DNA from: Phycisphaerales bacterium
Lineage (GTDB): Bacteria > Planctomycetota > Phycisphaerae > Phycisphaerales > SM1A02
Direction of reading: 5' to 3'
Assembly: GCA_009691705.1 (NCBI GenBank)
Contig: SIAR01000009.1
Span: 1 to 64,000, forward strand
DNA: 64,000 nt
This document shows, piece by piece, positions 25,684-34,420 of the stretch. The notes beneath the pieces are model-generated. The model ran no database searches. It was not told the DNA's origin and saw only the letters and a list, made by a program, of their open reading frames with translations. How positions within the stretch are numbered: the first letter of the stretch is position 1; each line of letters begins with the position of its first letter. Made by a program: the position numbers and the translations under genes.

Positions 25684-27561
25684 TCACATCCGGGATGGGG
25701 CGGTAATCGCCATGATTGAAAGCGCATCGGCCAGCACGCGCCGGGTGAGATCGCACAGGTGCAGTCTTGATGCGCGCGTCGACTCGTCGGCGCCGCGAAG
25801 AACCGGGCAGGCTTGGTAGAACGCATTGAAGGTGTTGGCGAGTTCGAATATGAACGCGGCAATCCTGTTTGGTGCGAGTTGCGACGCGGCATCCTCGATT
25901 GCGCCGGGGTAGCGCAGCAAGTTGAGTGCGAGTGAACGCTCTTGGGGAGTCGCGATCACGAGCGCCCCCGCGGCGGCCCCTTGCGCTGATGCTTTGGCGA
26001 GTATCCCAGCAATGCGGGCGTGCGCGTACTGCGCATACGGACCAGTGTCGCCTTCGAACGAAACCATCCGGTCGAGATCGAACACGTAATCGCGACTTAC
26101 ATCGCTCGAGAGATCGGCGTACTTGATCGCGGCGATGCCGACGGCCTGTCCAATCGCATCGAGCTCAGCGGGCGAGAGTGCGGCCGTTGGTGCGTCGGGC
26201 GATGCGGCGCGGGCGTGCACCTCGCGACGACCCCGTGCAATCGCCTCGTCGAGTAGCGCCTTGAGCGTGAAGTTTTCGCCGCTGCGCGTTTTTAGTGGCC
26301 GTTTGTCGCTGCCGAGTACCGCACCAAATGGAACATGCACGAGCGATGCTTCACGGCCGTCGGCGCGTTTGGTCCATCCGATGAGTGCGACCGCGTCAAA
26401 GACGTCATTGAAGTGATCGCGTTGTCGCGCATCAACGCAATAGACGACGAGTTCACTGCCAAGGTCTTGAATGCGGTATCGCGCTGCGGCGAGATCGGTC
26501 GTTGCGTAGAGCGACGTGCCATCAGACTTCTGAATCAGCAGGGGACGCTCCCGACCTTCGAAACGCACTACGAGTGCGCCAGCATCGCGCACAGCGAGGT
26601 TGGCGGCGACGAACGCGTCGACCGTCGGGGTGAGGCGATCCCGAAAGAAACTCTCGCCACGATTGTGTTCGGGCTTGAGATCAACGCCGAGCAGTTGCGC
26701 TGTTTCGTAGACCTCGTGCATTGTGACATCGATGAGTTTCTGCCAGTCGGCCACAACGGCAGCGTCGCCCGACTGCAACCGCCGAAGGGTGTCGTGGGCA
26801 TCGGCCAGCGCGGCAGCGGCCCCCTCGTGTTGCGCTTCAAGTTCAGCTATGCGGTGAGGTCCCACAGCAGTTGCGTGTGCGGCAGCGAGGCCAGCCTCGT
26901 CGTCGCGACCCTCCGCTTGCGCGCGGCGATACGCCCTGTTGAGGTCGTCGAGCGTTACACGGGCGATATCAACCTTTGCTCGGCGCAGTGCCGCGAGAGT
27001 CATCGCGATGGGGAGTCCCCAGTCGCCGAGATGATTCTGTCGGTGCACATTCCATCCGAGGCGTTCGAAAAGTCGCGCGATGGTGTCGCCGATGATTGTT
27101 GCGCGCAGATGGCCGACGTGCATTTGCTTTGCGACGTTGACTCCGCAGAGGTCGACGGCGACCGTGTGTGTCTTGTTGTCGTTAGAGACGCCGAGCGTCG
27201 CGCTGTCCATCGCGGTCAGTGCGTTGGCGATGCTCTCAGGACGCAGGCGAATGTTCACGAAGCCCGGTCCTGCTATCTCAAATGGTTCGCAGAGATCGCG
27301 CAGTGACGGCGGTGCAGCGTCGACGACTTGTTGCGCAACTTCGCGCGGATTCTTGCCAAGCGACTTTGCAAGGCTCATAGCAAAGTTGGCTTGAAAGTCG
27401 CCAAATTTTGGATTCGCAGCGGCCTTGATAAGGGGATCGATCGGCGCACTGTTCACACTTGCGTAGTCGCTGAGAGCTGCCGCAATCGCGGTGCGAAATC
27501 CCGCATCGATGCGCGATGCAAGGTCGTTGGTTCGTGAAGTACGCGCGTGGTTCTGCGACAT
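25684..27561 (-). CDS. argS: arginyl-tRNA synthetase
   Basis: A 625-residue class I enzyme. It has the N-terminal additional domain (NPKFGDFQANFAMSLAK), the HIGH-type HVGH in AKQMHVGHLRATIIGD, and the C-terminal DALR-type anticodon domain (HARIAGILAKA; NAFYQACPV). The KMSKS loop is represented by LKTRSGENFTLK, the KxRxG-type variant common in ArgRS. It charges tRNA-Arg. It is upstream of upp and downstream of the M42-like peptidase, which ends 30 bases away on the same strand. Confidence 0.95.
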   Translation of the reverse strand: MSQNHARTSRTNDLASRIDAGFRTAIAAALSDYASVNSAPIDPLIKAAANPKFGDFQANFAMSLAKSLGKNPREVAQQVVDAAPPSLRDLCEPFEIAGPGFVNIRLRPESIANALTAMDSATLGVSNDNKTHTVAVDLCGVNVAKQMHVGHLRATIIGDTIARLFERLGWNVHRQNHLGDWGLPIAMTLAALRRAKVDIARVTLDDLNRAYRRAQAEGRDDEAGLAAAHATAVGPHRIAELEAQHEGAAAALADAHDTLRRLQSGDAAVVADWQKLIDVTMHEVYETAQLLGVDLKPEHNRGESFFRDRLTPTVDAFVAANLAVRDAGALVVRFEGRERPLLIQKSDGTSLYATTDLAAARYRIQDLGSELVVYCVDARQRDHFNDVFDAVALIGWTKRADGREASLVHVPFGAVLGSDKRPLKTRSGENFTLKALLDEAIARGRREVHARAASPDAPTAALSPAELDAIGQAVGIAAIKYADLSSDVSRDYVFDLDRMVSFEGDTGPYAQYAHARIAGILAKASAQGAAAGALVIATPQERSLALNLLRYPGAIEDAASQLAPNRIAAFIFELANTFNAFYQACPVLRGADESTRASRLHLCDLTRRVLADALSIMAITAPSRM

Positions 27562-27591
27562 GAGGGGAGGATGATCGTAGAGAGTTGCGCC

Positions 27592-28854
27592 TTAGCCGCC
27601 CAGCACCTGCGAAGTGCGCTCGTAGAGATCTTCCATGAGTGCGAAGTGAGTTGGACGGGCAGGCTTTGTTTTCGAGGTCGTCGAGGCTGCCTTGGCGAGC
27701 GCGAGCGTCGCTACCAGCAGCATCTCGATGAGCGCGTGAAAGTCACTAACTGCAACGAACTCACAGTCGATGACCGCGGGGCGTTTGCCCGCCGCAACGC
27801 CGTCGATGTCTTTCATGTTGTGATAGTTGCCCAGTGGAAGGCAGAGGCAGGTCGACTCGAATCCGTAGGCGGCGAATGCCGTCGCTTCGCACGCGCCTCC
27901 CGCCATCAGTTTGCGTTGCCACTGGAAAGCGGGAGTCTTCTTCGCGTGCGCTGTGAAGCACTTCGAGAGCTCGTTTGTGAGAGTCGGAGTGAAAACGCTC
28001 AGGCGATCTCCTACACGCATGATCGCGCCAGCGCCGATGGGCGAATCGTTTGGAAAACTGCGCGAGTTTTCGAGGCAAATGAGTCGGGCATTCTTGGGGA
28101 TGAACTTGCTGCGCGCCGCATGAATTGCGCCGATGAATCCAACTTCTTCTGCGACCGTGAAGAGCAACCCGAGATTGGCGGCGGCTTTGTTCTTGAGCAG
28201 GCGATCAAATGCCGCGCAGGCTGCGGCGACTGCGGCGAGATCATCGCAGGCGTGCGTTTCGATGACGCGTGTGAGTCGGTTGGCACCCGCGGTGGCGAGT
28301 GGAGGAAGTTCGCGCATCGCAATGCGCACCGCTGGCAGCAGCCAGCGACCAATGTCGCCAACTGCAATCGTGTTTGGCGCGGGAGGTGCGTCGAATCGCA
28401 CGGTGACGCGTTTGAAAGGCTTGGCGGCCGCGTCGAGAGTCGTGATTGTTGCCGCGTGGCGCGATCCCGAATAGTCGATGACTTCGATGCGCGCCTTGAC
28501 GAAGTATGGGTCGTTCACCCCACCGCGAAACTCGAGTTGCGCGGTGCGGCGAGCTGCTGCGCTGCCGATAGTTGATGGGGCGGTCACCACGACAAACGCG
28601 GGGTGATCCAAATGGGCAGTGAAGATGATCGGTTGAGCGGTGCGCGAGCGATCTTTGCGTTGAATCAGAAAATTGCCCGCATCATCACGTCGAATATCGA
28701 GGCGCGCGCGGCGCGGCGCGAGCCACTGGTCGATCCAAACCATCACCCGTTCTTCGCGGCCGGCGGCGGTCGGAGTGCTGGTGAGTTCGAGAAGCCAGAG
28801 TTCGTCGCGGCGGGTGGTGCGGTCAGCGGGAGATCGTCGTGGTGCGGGAGGCAT
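27592..28854 (-). CDS. M42-like metallopeptidase (glutamyl aminopeptidase/FrvX family)
   Basis: A 420-residue cytosolic peptidase. Metal and catalytic positions are visible as FTAHLDHPAF (His, Asp), HACDDLAAVAA (bridging Asp), VAEEVGFIGA (catalytic Glu pair), LENSRS (acidic ligand) and LGNYHNM (His). M42 enzymes are dodecameric aminopeptidases working on peptides from protein breakdown. ATG at 28854 is chosen because longer starts run into the divergent ribBA-like gene at 28880; ATG at 28877 remains possible. Confidence 0.78.
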   Translation of the reverse strand: MPPAPRRSPADRTTRRDELWLLELTSTPTAAGREERVMVWIDQWLAPRRARLDIRRDDAGNFLIQRKDRSRTAQPIIFTAHLDHPAFVVVTAPSTIGSAAARRTAQLEFRGGVNDPYFVKARIEVIDYSGSRHAATITTLDAAAKPFKRVTVRFDAPPAPNTIAVGDIGRWLLPAVRIAMRELPPLATAGANRLTRVIETHACDDLAAVAAACAAFDRLLKNKAAANLGLLFTVAEEVGFIGAIHAARSKFIPKNARLICLENSRSFPNDSPIGAGAIMRVGDRLSVFTPTLTNELSKCFTAHAKKTPAFQWQRKLMAGGACEATAFAAYGFESTCLCLPLGNYHNMKDIDGVAAGKRPAVIDCEFVAVSDFHALIEMLLVATLALAKAASTTSKTKPARPTHFALMEDLYERTSQVLGG

Positions 28855-28879
28855 GGTTGAAGGATAAAGTGAACCATCC

Positions 28880-30085
28880 ATGATGAACTTCTCGCCTATT
28901 CCTGAGATTCTTGATGCGCTTCGCACTGGAGGCACGATTGTGCTGGTCGATGATGAACAGCGTGAAAACGAGGGAGATTTGGTCTGTTGCGCAGAATCAG
29001 TGACGCCAGAAATGGTGAACTTTCTCACGCGCGTCGCGGCCGGATATCTGTGCGTCGCGCTCGATGGCGAGACGTGCGACCGACTTGCGCTTGCGCCGCA
29101 GGTTGGGGCAAACTCGAGTCTGCGCGGCACAGCGTTCACGGTGTCTGTCGACGGTCATCCCCGTCATGGAGTCGGAACTGGAATCAGTGCCCGTGATCGG
29201 GCAACAACGATTCGCCTGCTGGCGGATGGCGCGACGCGTCCCGACGATCTTGTGCGACCAGGGCATATCAATCCACTGCGGGCTCGGGATGGCGGCGTTC
29301 TTGTGCGCACTGGACAAACCGAGGGCTCGGTTGATCTCTGTCGGCTTGCTGGGATGAAACCCGCGGCGTGCATTATTGAAGTCGTGCGCGAAGATGGCGA
29401 AATGGCGCGCATGGATGATCTGAACGTGCTTTGCGCAAAGCACTCCCTGAAGATGTGTTCGGTTGAGCAGATCATCGAGTATCGCCTGCGACAAGAGACG
29501 CTTGTCACGCGCATCGAACCCCTCGCGGGCGTGCCGATCGAAACGCCAGAGGGCATGTTCACGCTTTACGCGTGGCACAGTTCGCTCGATCCTCAGCCGC
29601 ATTTGGCGCTGTGCTTGGGTGGAATTGGCGCGCTGCACTCTAATGGGTCGCCCATCGCGCAGAACGAGGCGGTGCTCGTGCGCATGCACAGACGCGACAT
29701 CTTGGGCGACATCTTCGCGACAACGCGCACTGCTGGCGAGCGCACCGGGCAAGAGACTGTGCGCGCATCGCTACGCGCGATTCGCAAAGCGGGTCGGGGA
29801 GCGCTCGTGTATCTGCGCAGCGAGCCAGAGGGTGGCGCACTAACCGACCTGATTCACCAAGTGCGGCGGGGCGGCAGCGATGATGTGAATGCTCCGGATC
29901 TCACGCGGCCCGGTGGCATTGGCGCGCGCGCGCAGCCGATGGACCAACGAGAGTTTGGAATTGGCGGACAGATTCTGCGCGATCTTGGATTGACTCGTCT
30001 CATCGTGTTGACCGATCGACCCAAGGCGCTGCCGGGCTTGCACGGATTCGGTCTCGAGATCGTCGATCAAGTGCCAATAGAATGA
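28880..30085 (+). CDS. RibBA-like protein with substituted DHBP-synthase and GTP cyclohydrolase II residues
   Basis: A 401-residue hybrid. Residues 1-205 match 3,4-dihydroxy-2-butanone-4-phosphate synthase: DDEQRENEGD (24-33), GISARDRATT, RPGHINPLRARDGG. The usual GHTEA reads GQTEG, with Gln146 where E. coli RibB has its metal-ligand His. Residues 206-401 have the GTP cyclohydrolase II fold, but the three zinc cysteines are gone: Asp273, Thr284 and Gly286 stand at those places. The second domain is therefore probably inactive, as in RibBX-type proteins. Riboflavin synthesis is the likely context; no other rib gene is in the window. Confidence 0.88.
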   Translation: MMNFSPIPEILDALRTGGTIVLVDDEQRENEGDLVCCAESVTPEMVNFLTRVAAGYLCVALDGETCDRLALAPQVGANSSLRGTAFTVSVDGHPRHGVGTGISARDRATTIRLLADGATRPDDLVRPGHINPLRARDGGVLVRTGQTEGSVDLCRLAGMKPAACIIEVVREDGEMARMDDLNVLCAKHSLKMCSVEQIIEYRLRQETLVTRIEPLAGVPIETPEGMFTLYAWHSSLDPQPHLALCLGGIGALHSNGSPIAQNEAVLVRMHRRDILGDIFATTRTAGERTGQETVRASLRAIRKAGRGALVYLRSEPEGGALTDLIHQVRRGGSDDVNAPDLTRPGGIGARAQPMDQREFGIGGQILRDLGLTRLIVLTDRPKALPGLHGFGLEIVDQVPIE

Positions 30086-30105
30086 ACAGGAAAGCAGACC
30101 GGCGA

Positions 30106-31023
30106 ATGAACACACTTATCTTGCTGCTGTTGATTGGATGCCAAAGCGCGCCACCAGTTTCGCCGGCAGTTTCGCCGGCAGTTTCGCCACCAGTTTCGCC
30201 GGCAGTTTCGCCGGCAGTTTCGCCACCAGTTTCGCCGGCAGTTTCGCCGGCAGTTTCGCCGGCAGTTTCGCCGGCAGCACCAACGGCGGACGTCGAGAAA
30301 GTCTTGAATCAACTCGAAGAGCAGGGGCGCACGCTGCGAGACTTTACGGCATCGGCGACGATGGAGAAATTTGAAGCGCTCACTGAAGAACGCGAGATTC
30401 GACGGGGTCGCGTTGTTGTGGTTGGTTCATCCGGCGCAGAGCGACAGATAGCGATCATCTTCGACGAGACGATTGACAGTACGGGCCGTGGTTCGACTGA
30501 TTCGCGCCGTTTCATTTTTTCTGCGGGATGGTTGAGCGAATTCGATGTCGAGCGCAAACAGTTGATTCGCAGGCAGCTCGCGCGGGCTGGAGAGGCGTTC
30601 GATCCGCTGCGGGTTGGCGAGGGGGCGTTTCCGGTGCCACTAGGTCAGCCCAAAGCCGATGTGCTGCGCGAATTCGCGGTGACCAATGCGGCGGTTCCTA
30701 GTGCGCCGTTCTTCAAGTCGTTGCATGCGATTGCGAGCGGCGCTGAGGGTGCAAGACCTGCGGCTGAAGGCGCACTCGTCGCGCTGCGTCTTGTGCCGCG
30801 CCCTGGCACTGCGATGGCGCGCGACACCGCGGCGATTGTGATAGTGCTCGACAATGGGTCGCTTGCGCCTAGAGCGGTCGAAGTTGAAGCAGTCAATGGC
30901 GATCGCACGCGCGTGCTCTTGCGAAATGGCAAACTGAATGTTGGACTCGACAGTGCTGCCCAAGGGCTTCTCGCGGCGCCATCCACGGATGGATGGAAGA
31001 TCGATATCAGACCGCTGGGATGA
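30106..31023 (+). CDS. LolA-like lipoprotein with VSP repeat linker
   Basis: A 305-residue protein. It starts MNTLILLLLIGC, a short lipoprotein signal with Cys as mature N-terminus. A 40-residue linker of ten VSP(A/P) units follows, then a beta-rich domain from about residue 60 (TLRDFTASATMEKFEAL; RRFIFSAGWLSEFDVERKQ). That domain resembles the LolA/LolB-type half-barrel that carries lipoproteins or lipids. The assignment to LolA-like is by pattern only. It is 20 bases after the ribBA-like gene and probably co-transcribed. Confidence 0.65.
   Translation: MNTLILLLLIGCQSAPPVSPAVSPAVSPPVSPAVSPAVSPPVSPAVSPAVSPAVSPAAPTADVEKVLNQLEEQGRTLRDFTASATMEKFEALTEEREIRRGRVVVVGSSGAERQIAIIFDETIDSTGRGSTDSRRFIFSAGWLSEFDVERKQLIRRQLARAGEAFDPLRVGEGAFPVPLGQPKADVLREFAVTNAAVPSAPFFKSLHAIASGAEGARPAAEGALVALRLVPRPGTAMARDTAAIVIVLDNGSLAPRAVEVEAVNGDRTRVLLRNGKLNVGLDSAAQGLLAAPSTDGWKIDIRPLG
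30157..30276. repeat. ten in-frame copies of a 12-bp repeat (VSPA/VSPP linker)
   Basis: The unit GTTTCGCCGGCA or GTTTCGCCACCA is repeated ten times in register with the reading frame. The two variants alternate in a 2:1 pattern for the first part. Each copy adds Val-Ser-Pro-Ala or Val-Ser-Pro-Pro. The near-identical DNA suggests recent expansion by slippage. Confidence 0.95.
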
Positions 31024-31112
31024 CCTCGATTTGGCGAGTGTGATTTGGCGAGGCTAGGTGTGACTGCGGCGCGTACCGCACGCGCAGCCGCGACCCAACG
31101 ACAAACATGAAC

Positions 31113-31523
31113 TCACCCGCCGCTCAGTCTGGCGCGAATCGCTAGCGGAATCGGGATGCTCCGCATCGTGCCTTCAACAAGCGTGCAGCATGCGATGGTC
31201 ATCGAACCGCGCGCGATCAGTTCGCCATGCACGGTGAAGGTCACTTCGTGCGTGATCGATCCTTCGCCGATGCGTTGCACGGCGAGTTCGCAGCGCACCT
31301 CGTCCTCAAATCGCGCGGGATGCATGAAGTCGCACGTCGCGTTCACGCGGGGCCATCCAATGGTTGCTCCGTTGTGTGTTATGGAAACGCCCACTCCAAC
31401 GCTGCGCAAGAACGCGTGTTCGGTCTCTTCCATCCACCGAAAAAAGTTCGAGAAGTGTGCGACTCCAGCCATGTCGGTTTCGCTGAATTGCACTCGATGT
31501 GTGACAGAAAACGTGCTGGTCAT
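31113..31523 (-). CDS. acyl-CoA thioesterase, hotdog fold (4HBT/YbgC-FadM type)
   Basis: A 136-residue hotdog protein beginning MTSTFSVTHRVQFSETDMAG. The VQFSETDMAGVAHFSNFFRW segment carries the Asp of the 4-hydroxybenzoyl-CoA thioesterase family, and the FxDEVRCELAVQRIG strand pattern is present. Family members hydrolyse acyl-CoA thioesters; YbgC-type ones sit with the Tol system, but no tol genes are here. ATG at 31523 is chosen because conserved sequence starts right after it. Confidence 0.82.
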   Translation of the reverse strand: MTSTFSVTHRVQFSETDMAGVAHFSNFFRWMEETEHAFLRSVGVGVSITHNGATIGWPRVNATCDFMHPARFEDEVRCELAVQRIGEGSITHEVTFTVHGELIARGSMTIACCTLVEGTMRSIPIPLAIRARLSGG

Positions 31524-31683
31524 GGCTGTTCGCTGAGGGTAAACGATATCGTCTATGGGATGGCGCACGCGCTTGGTGTGATTGGGCGAGTCGGTTTCGC
31601 CCGCCCCGTCGGACGCAGCGAGGCTCGCTTGTCATGCGACGATGTCTGAGAAACTGCCAACCGCATCCCGCTACGCTCGTCGC

Positions 31684-34410
31684 ATGAACCCAAGCGGTCG
31701 CAGAAAGATCTGGCAAGTCAGTGGGGCATCTTCTGTTGGCACCATGTTCGAGTGGTGCGACCTCTACATCTTTCGATGCCGCGCAATCATCATCGCACTG
31801 GCGATCGGTGTTGGGTGCGTCAACGCGAACGCGCATTTGCCGCAGGGATCGGCTGTCCCACAGTCAGTTCAGCCATCCGCTGCTGCGACTACCTCAGTCA
31901 ACGCAGCATGGCGAAGCGAAGCAGACCGCGCCAATGCCCGCGTGCAGCATGGGCAGTGGACCTCGGCAGATCTCAGCGATCCTGCGCGCCGGGCTCGCGC
32001 TGCGATTGACGCAGGCATTCCAAATGCGGTCACGACGACAGCAATGGTTCCGGCGGGGGTGCCTGCGCTACTCGCCGCTGAGGCGCTGCTTGATCAAGGT
32101 CAATGCGTCGCTGCGCTCCAAGTGCTCACCGATTTGCCAGGAGCATCCGCCGCATCGCTGCGGGCCGCGGCGTTCGAAGCACTCGGTCAACTCGACGAGG
32201 CAGCCATGGCGGCCGCAGAGTCGGTGCGCGATCTCGCCGATGGAAAGGCCATTGCAGTCGCCGATCTCGTCATGGTCGCGCAGGCAATGCAAGTACTCGC
32301 TCGGGTGCGCGCGGCCGATGCGGCGGCATGCGATGCGATTATGAAAACGCTTGCTGACGCACGCGAACTCGACCGACTCGACTGGCGAGGACGAGTCGCC
32401 GAAGCACGTTTTCTCATCGAGAAGCACAACGCAGAAGAAGCGGTGGCAGCGCTGCGCGAGGCGCTCGCGCTAAACCCTCGTGCCGCTGATGCGTGGCAGT
32501 TGCTCGGCAAAGTCGCCCTGATGGGATTTGATTTTGACGGCGCCGAGCGCGCAGCTCAGCAGATTCAGTTGGCGGCAGACACCGTGGATGGCATCGAACC
32601 CTGCGCGCCCGCGGCGTTGCTGCGCGCCGAAGCGGCGTGTTTTCGCTTCGATGCCGACGAGGCACTCGCAATTCTCGCGCCGATTCGAACGGCGTTTCCC
32701 GCGCTTCCTGAAGCGATCGCGCTCGAAGCTTCGGCGTATGGATTGAAGTACGACTTTGATGCGATGCGCGCCGCGCTTGCCGTGGCCGACGCCCGCGCAC
32801 CTATGAGCGGTCGCGCGCACTGGCAGGCTGGACGTTTTCTGGCGCTCGCGCGGCAGTATGCCGATGCCGCAGTCTTGTTGGGTGAAGCGGCGAAACGCGA
32901 ACCCAACTGGAGCGTTCCTCGCAACGAACTCGGCCTCTTGCAGATGCAAGCCGGCAACGATGCCGAAGCACTCGCCGCGCTTACCGAGGCGGCGCGACTC
33001 GATCCATATGACAAGCGCGTTGCCTTCAGCAAGTACCTCCTCGAAGAAATGGCGGGATGGAAAGTATTCACAAGCGCGCACTTTCGCGTGCGATGCCGCG
33101 CTGGCGTCGATGAGATTCTCGCCGCGAGCATGCCCGCACAACTCGAGGTGATGTACCGCGAGGTCTGCGATCACTATCGACACGAGCCCAAAGCGATCAC
33201 GACCATCGAGTTGATGCCCGACCACAAACATTTCGCGGTGCGCGTGACGGGAATGCCGCAGATTCACACGGTTGCCGCGAGCACTGGTCCTGTGATCGCG
33301 CTCGAGCCTCCGCGCGATGGCGCGTCGAGCAAGTCGTTGGGGCGATTCGACTGGCTCGACACGATTCGCCATGAATTCGTGCACACCGTTACGCTCGATC
33401 GCACGAGCAACCGCATTCCGCACTGGTTTACAGAGGCTGCGGCTGTTGACATGGAGCACCGGGCGCGCGACTGGGAGACCTATCAACTGCTCGCCCGCAC
33501 GCTGCAGAAAGATGAGCTCTTCGATCTCGATGGCATTAAGTGGGCGTTTGTGCGTCCCAAGAAAAAACAAGATCGCGCGCTTGCCTATGCGCAGGGGCAT
33601 TGGATGGTGCAGTTCATGCGCGAGTCCTACGGCAAGGGTGCGGTGGTGAACTTGCTCGATCACTACGCGCGTGGCGAGACAGAAGTGAAGGCATTCACCG
33701 CAGTGCTCGGGATTTCGCGCGAGCAATTCATGAGCGAGTTCAAGGCGTGGGCAACGGCACAGGTTGCGCAGTGGGGGCTCGCGGCTGTGCCGTCGATTGA
33801 GTCAATCATTGAAGGGGCACGATCGAAGGATGATCCAGAAGCGCCGCTGAGCGAGGCGACGATCGCGGCGCTGCTCGTTGCGCATTCGACCCATCCCGAT
33901 GTGCTTGAATTGGCCGCCCGGCGCAGTGTCGCGCGCAGTTCTGCGCTCGATGCCGCCGCCGCGCCTGGCGGAATCGACGACCCAACCGCGCAGTTGCTCA
34001 CCCGTTATTCGGCGAGCCGTCCACTCGATCCTTGGCCGCATCAGCGGATGGCTGCTCGCGCCCTCGCGCTGGGCGATGCCGCCGCGGCGGTCGTTAACCT
34101 AAAGTTTCTCGACGCGCGCGCAGATAACGATCCGACGTTTGCGCTCGCCATCGCGCGCAGCACACGCGCGCTCAAGGATGCCCCAACCGCTCTTGTTGCG
34201 GCAGAGCGGGCGGCGCGAATCGATCCGTATGACGCTGCGACGCGTGAACTCGCCGCAGCGTGTGCGATCGAAGCGGGGAATCTCGCAGCGGCGCGGGATC
34301 ACATCTTGGCGTTGACGCTCATCGAGCCCGAGCGCGAGCAACACAAGCGTCGACTCGAGCGCATCGACGCGCTCATCGCCGAGCGAGTGCCTGCCGCTTC
34401 GTCGCCGTAA
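31684..34410 (+). CDS. TPR-containing gluzincin metallopeptidase (peptidase MA-like)
   Basis: A 908-residue protein. An N-terminal hydrophobic segment (IIIALAIGVGC) acts as signal or lipoprotein-type anchor. Residues about 70-440 are tetratricopeptide-like helical repeats (AWQLLGKVALMGFDFDGAE; PRNELGLLQMQAGNDAEAL). The catalytic domain contains HEFVH (563-567), with a downstream Glu in PHWFTEAAAV (about 584), the gluzincin set. The C-terminal 200 residues return to TPR-like helices. It may cut or handle envelope proteins; the substrate is unknown. ATG at 31684 is the best start among several in-frame choices. Confidence 0.8.
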   Translation: MNPSGRRKIWQVSGASSVGTMFEWCDLYIFRCRAIIIALAIGVGCVNANAHLPQGSAVPQSVQPSAAATTSVNAAWRSEADRANARVQHGQWTSADLSDPARRARAAIDAGIPNAVTTTAMVPAGVPALLAAEALLDQGQCVAALQVLTDLPGASAASLRAAAFEALGQLDEAAMAAAESVRDLADGKAIAVADLVMVAQAMQVLARVRAADAAACDAIMKTLADARELDRLDWRGRVAEARFLIEKHNAEEAVAALREALALNPRAADAWQLLGKVALMGFDFDGAERAAQQIQLAADTVDGIEPCAPAALLRAEAACFRFDADEALAILAPIRTAFPALPEAIALEASAYGLKYDFDAMRAALAVADARAPMSGRAHWQAGRFLALARQYADAAVLLGEAAKREPNWSVPRNELGLLQMQAGNDAEALAALTEAARLDPYDKRVAFSKYLLEEMAGWKVFTSAHFRVRCRAGVDEILAASMPAQLEVMYREVCDHYRHEPKAITTIELMPDHKHFAVRVTGMPQIHTVAASTGPVIALEPPRDGASSKSLGRFDWLDTIRHEFVHTVTLDRTSNRIPHWFTEAAAVDMEHRARDWETYQLLARTLQKDELFDLDGIKWAFVRPKKKQDRALAYAQGHWMVQFMRESYGKGAVVNLLDHYARGETEVKAFTAVLGISREQFMSEFKAWATAQVAQWGLAAVPSIESIIEGARSKDDPEAPLSEATIAALLVAHSTHPDVLELAARRSVARSSALDAAAAPGGIDDPTAQLLTRYSASRPLDPWPHQRMAARALALGDAAAAVVNLKFLDARADNDPTFALAIARSTRALKDAPTALVAAERAARIDPYDAATRELAAACAIEAGNLAAARDHILALTLIEPEREQHKRRLERIDALIAERVPAASSP

Positions 34411-34420
34411 CGCGGCCGCG

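Noticed and set aside
26335-28575. Two plus-strand frames of 323 and 342 codons
   Set aside because: Antisense to argS and to the M42-like peptidase.
30067-30312. Minus-strand frame with repeated Arg-Arg-Asn-Cys units
   Set aside because: It is the reverse reading of the 12-bp VSP repeat in the lipoprotein gene.
32470-33726. 418-codon minus-strand frame
   Set aside because: Antisense to the TPR-gluzincin gene with its HEFVH motif; no recognisable domain.
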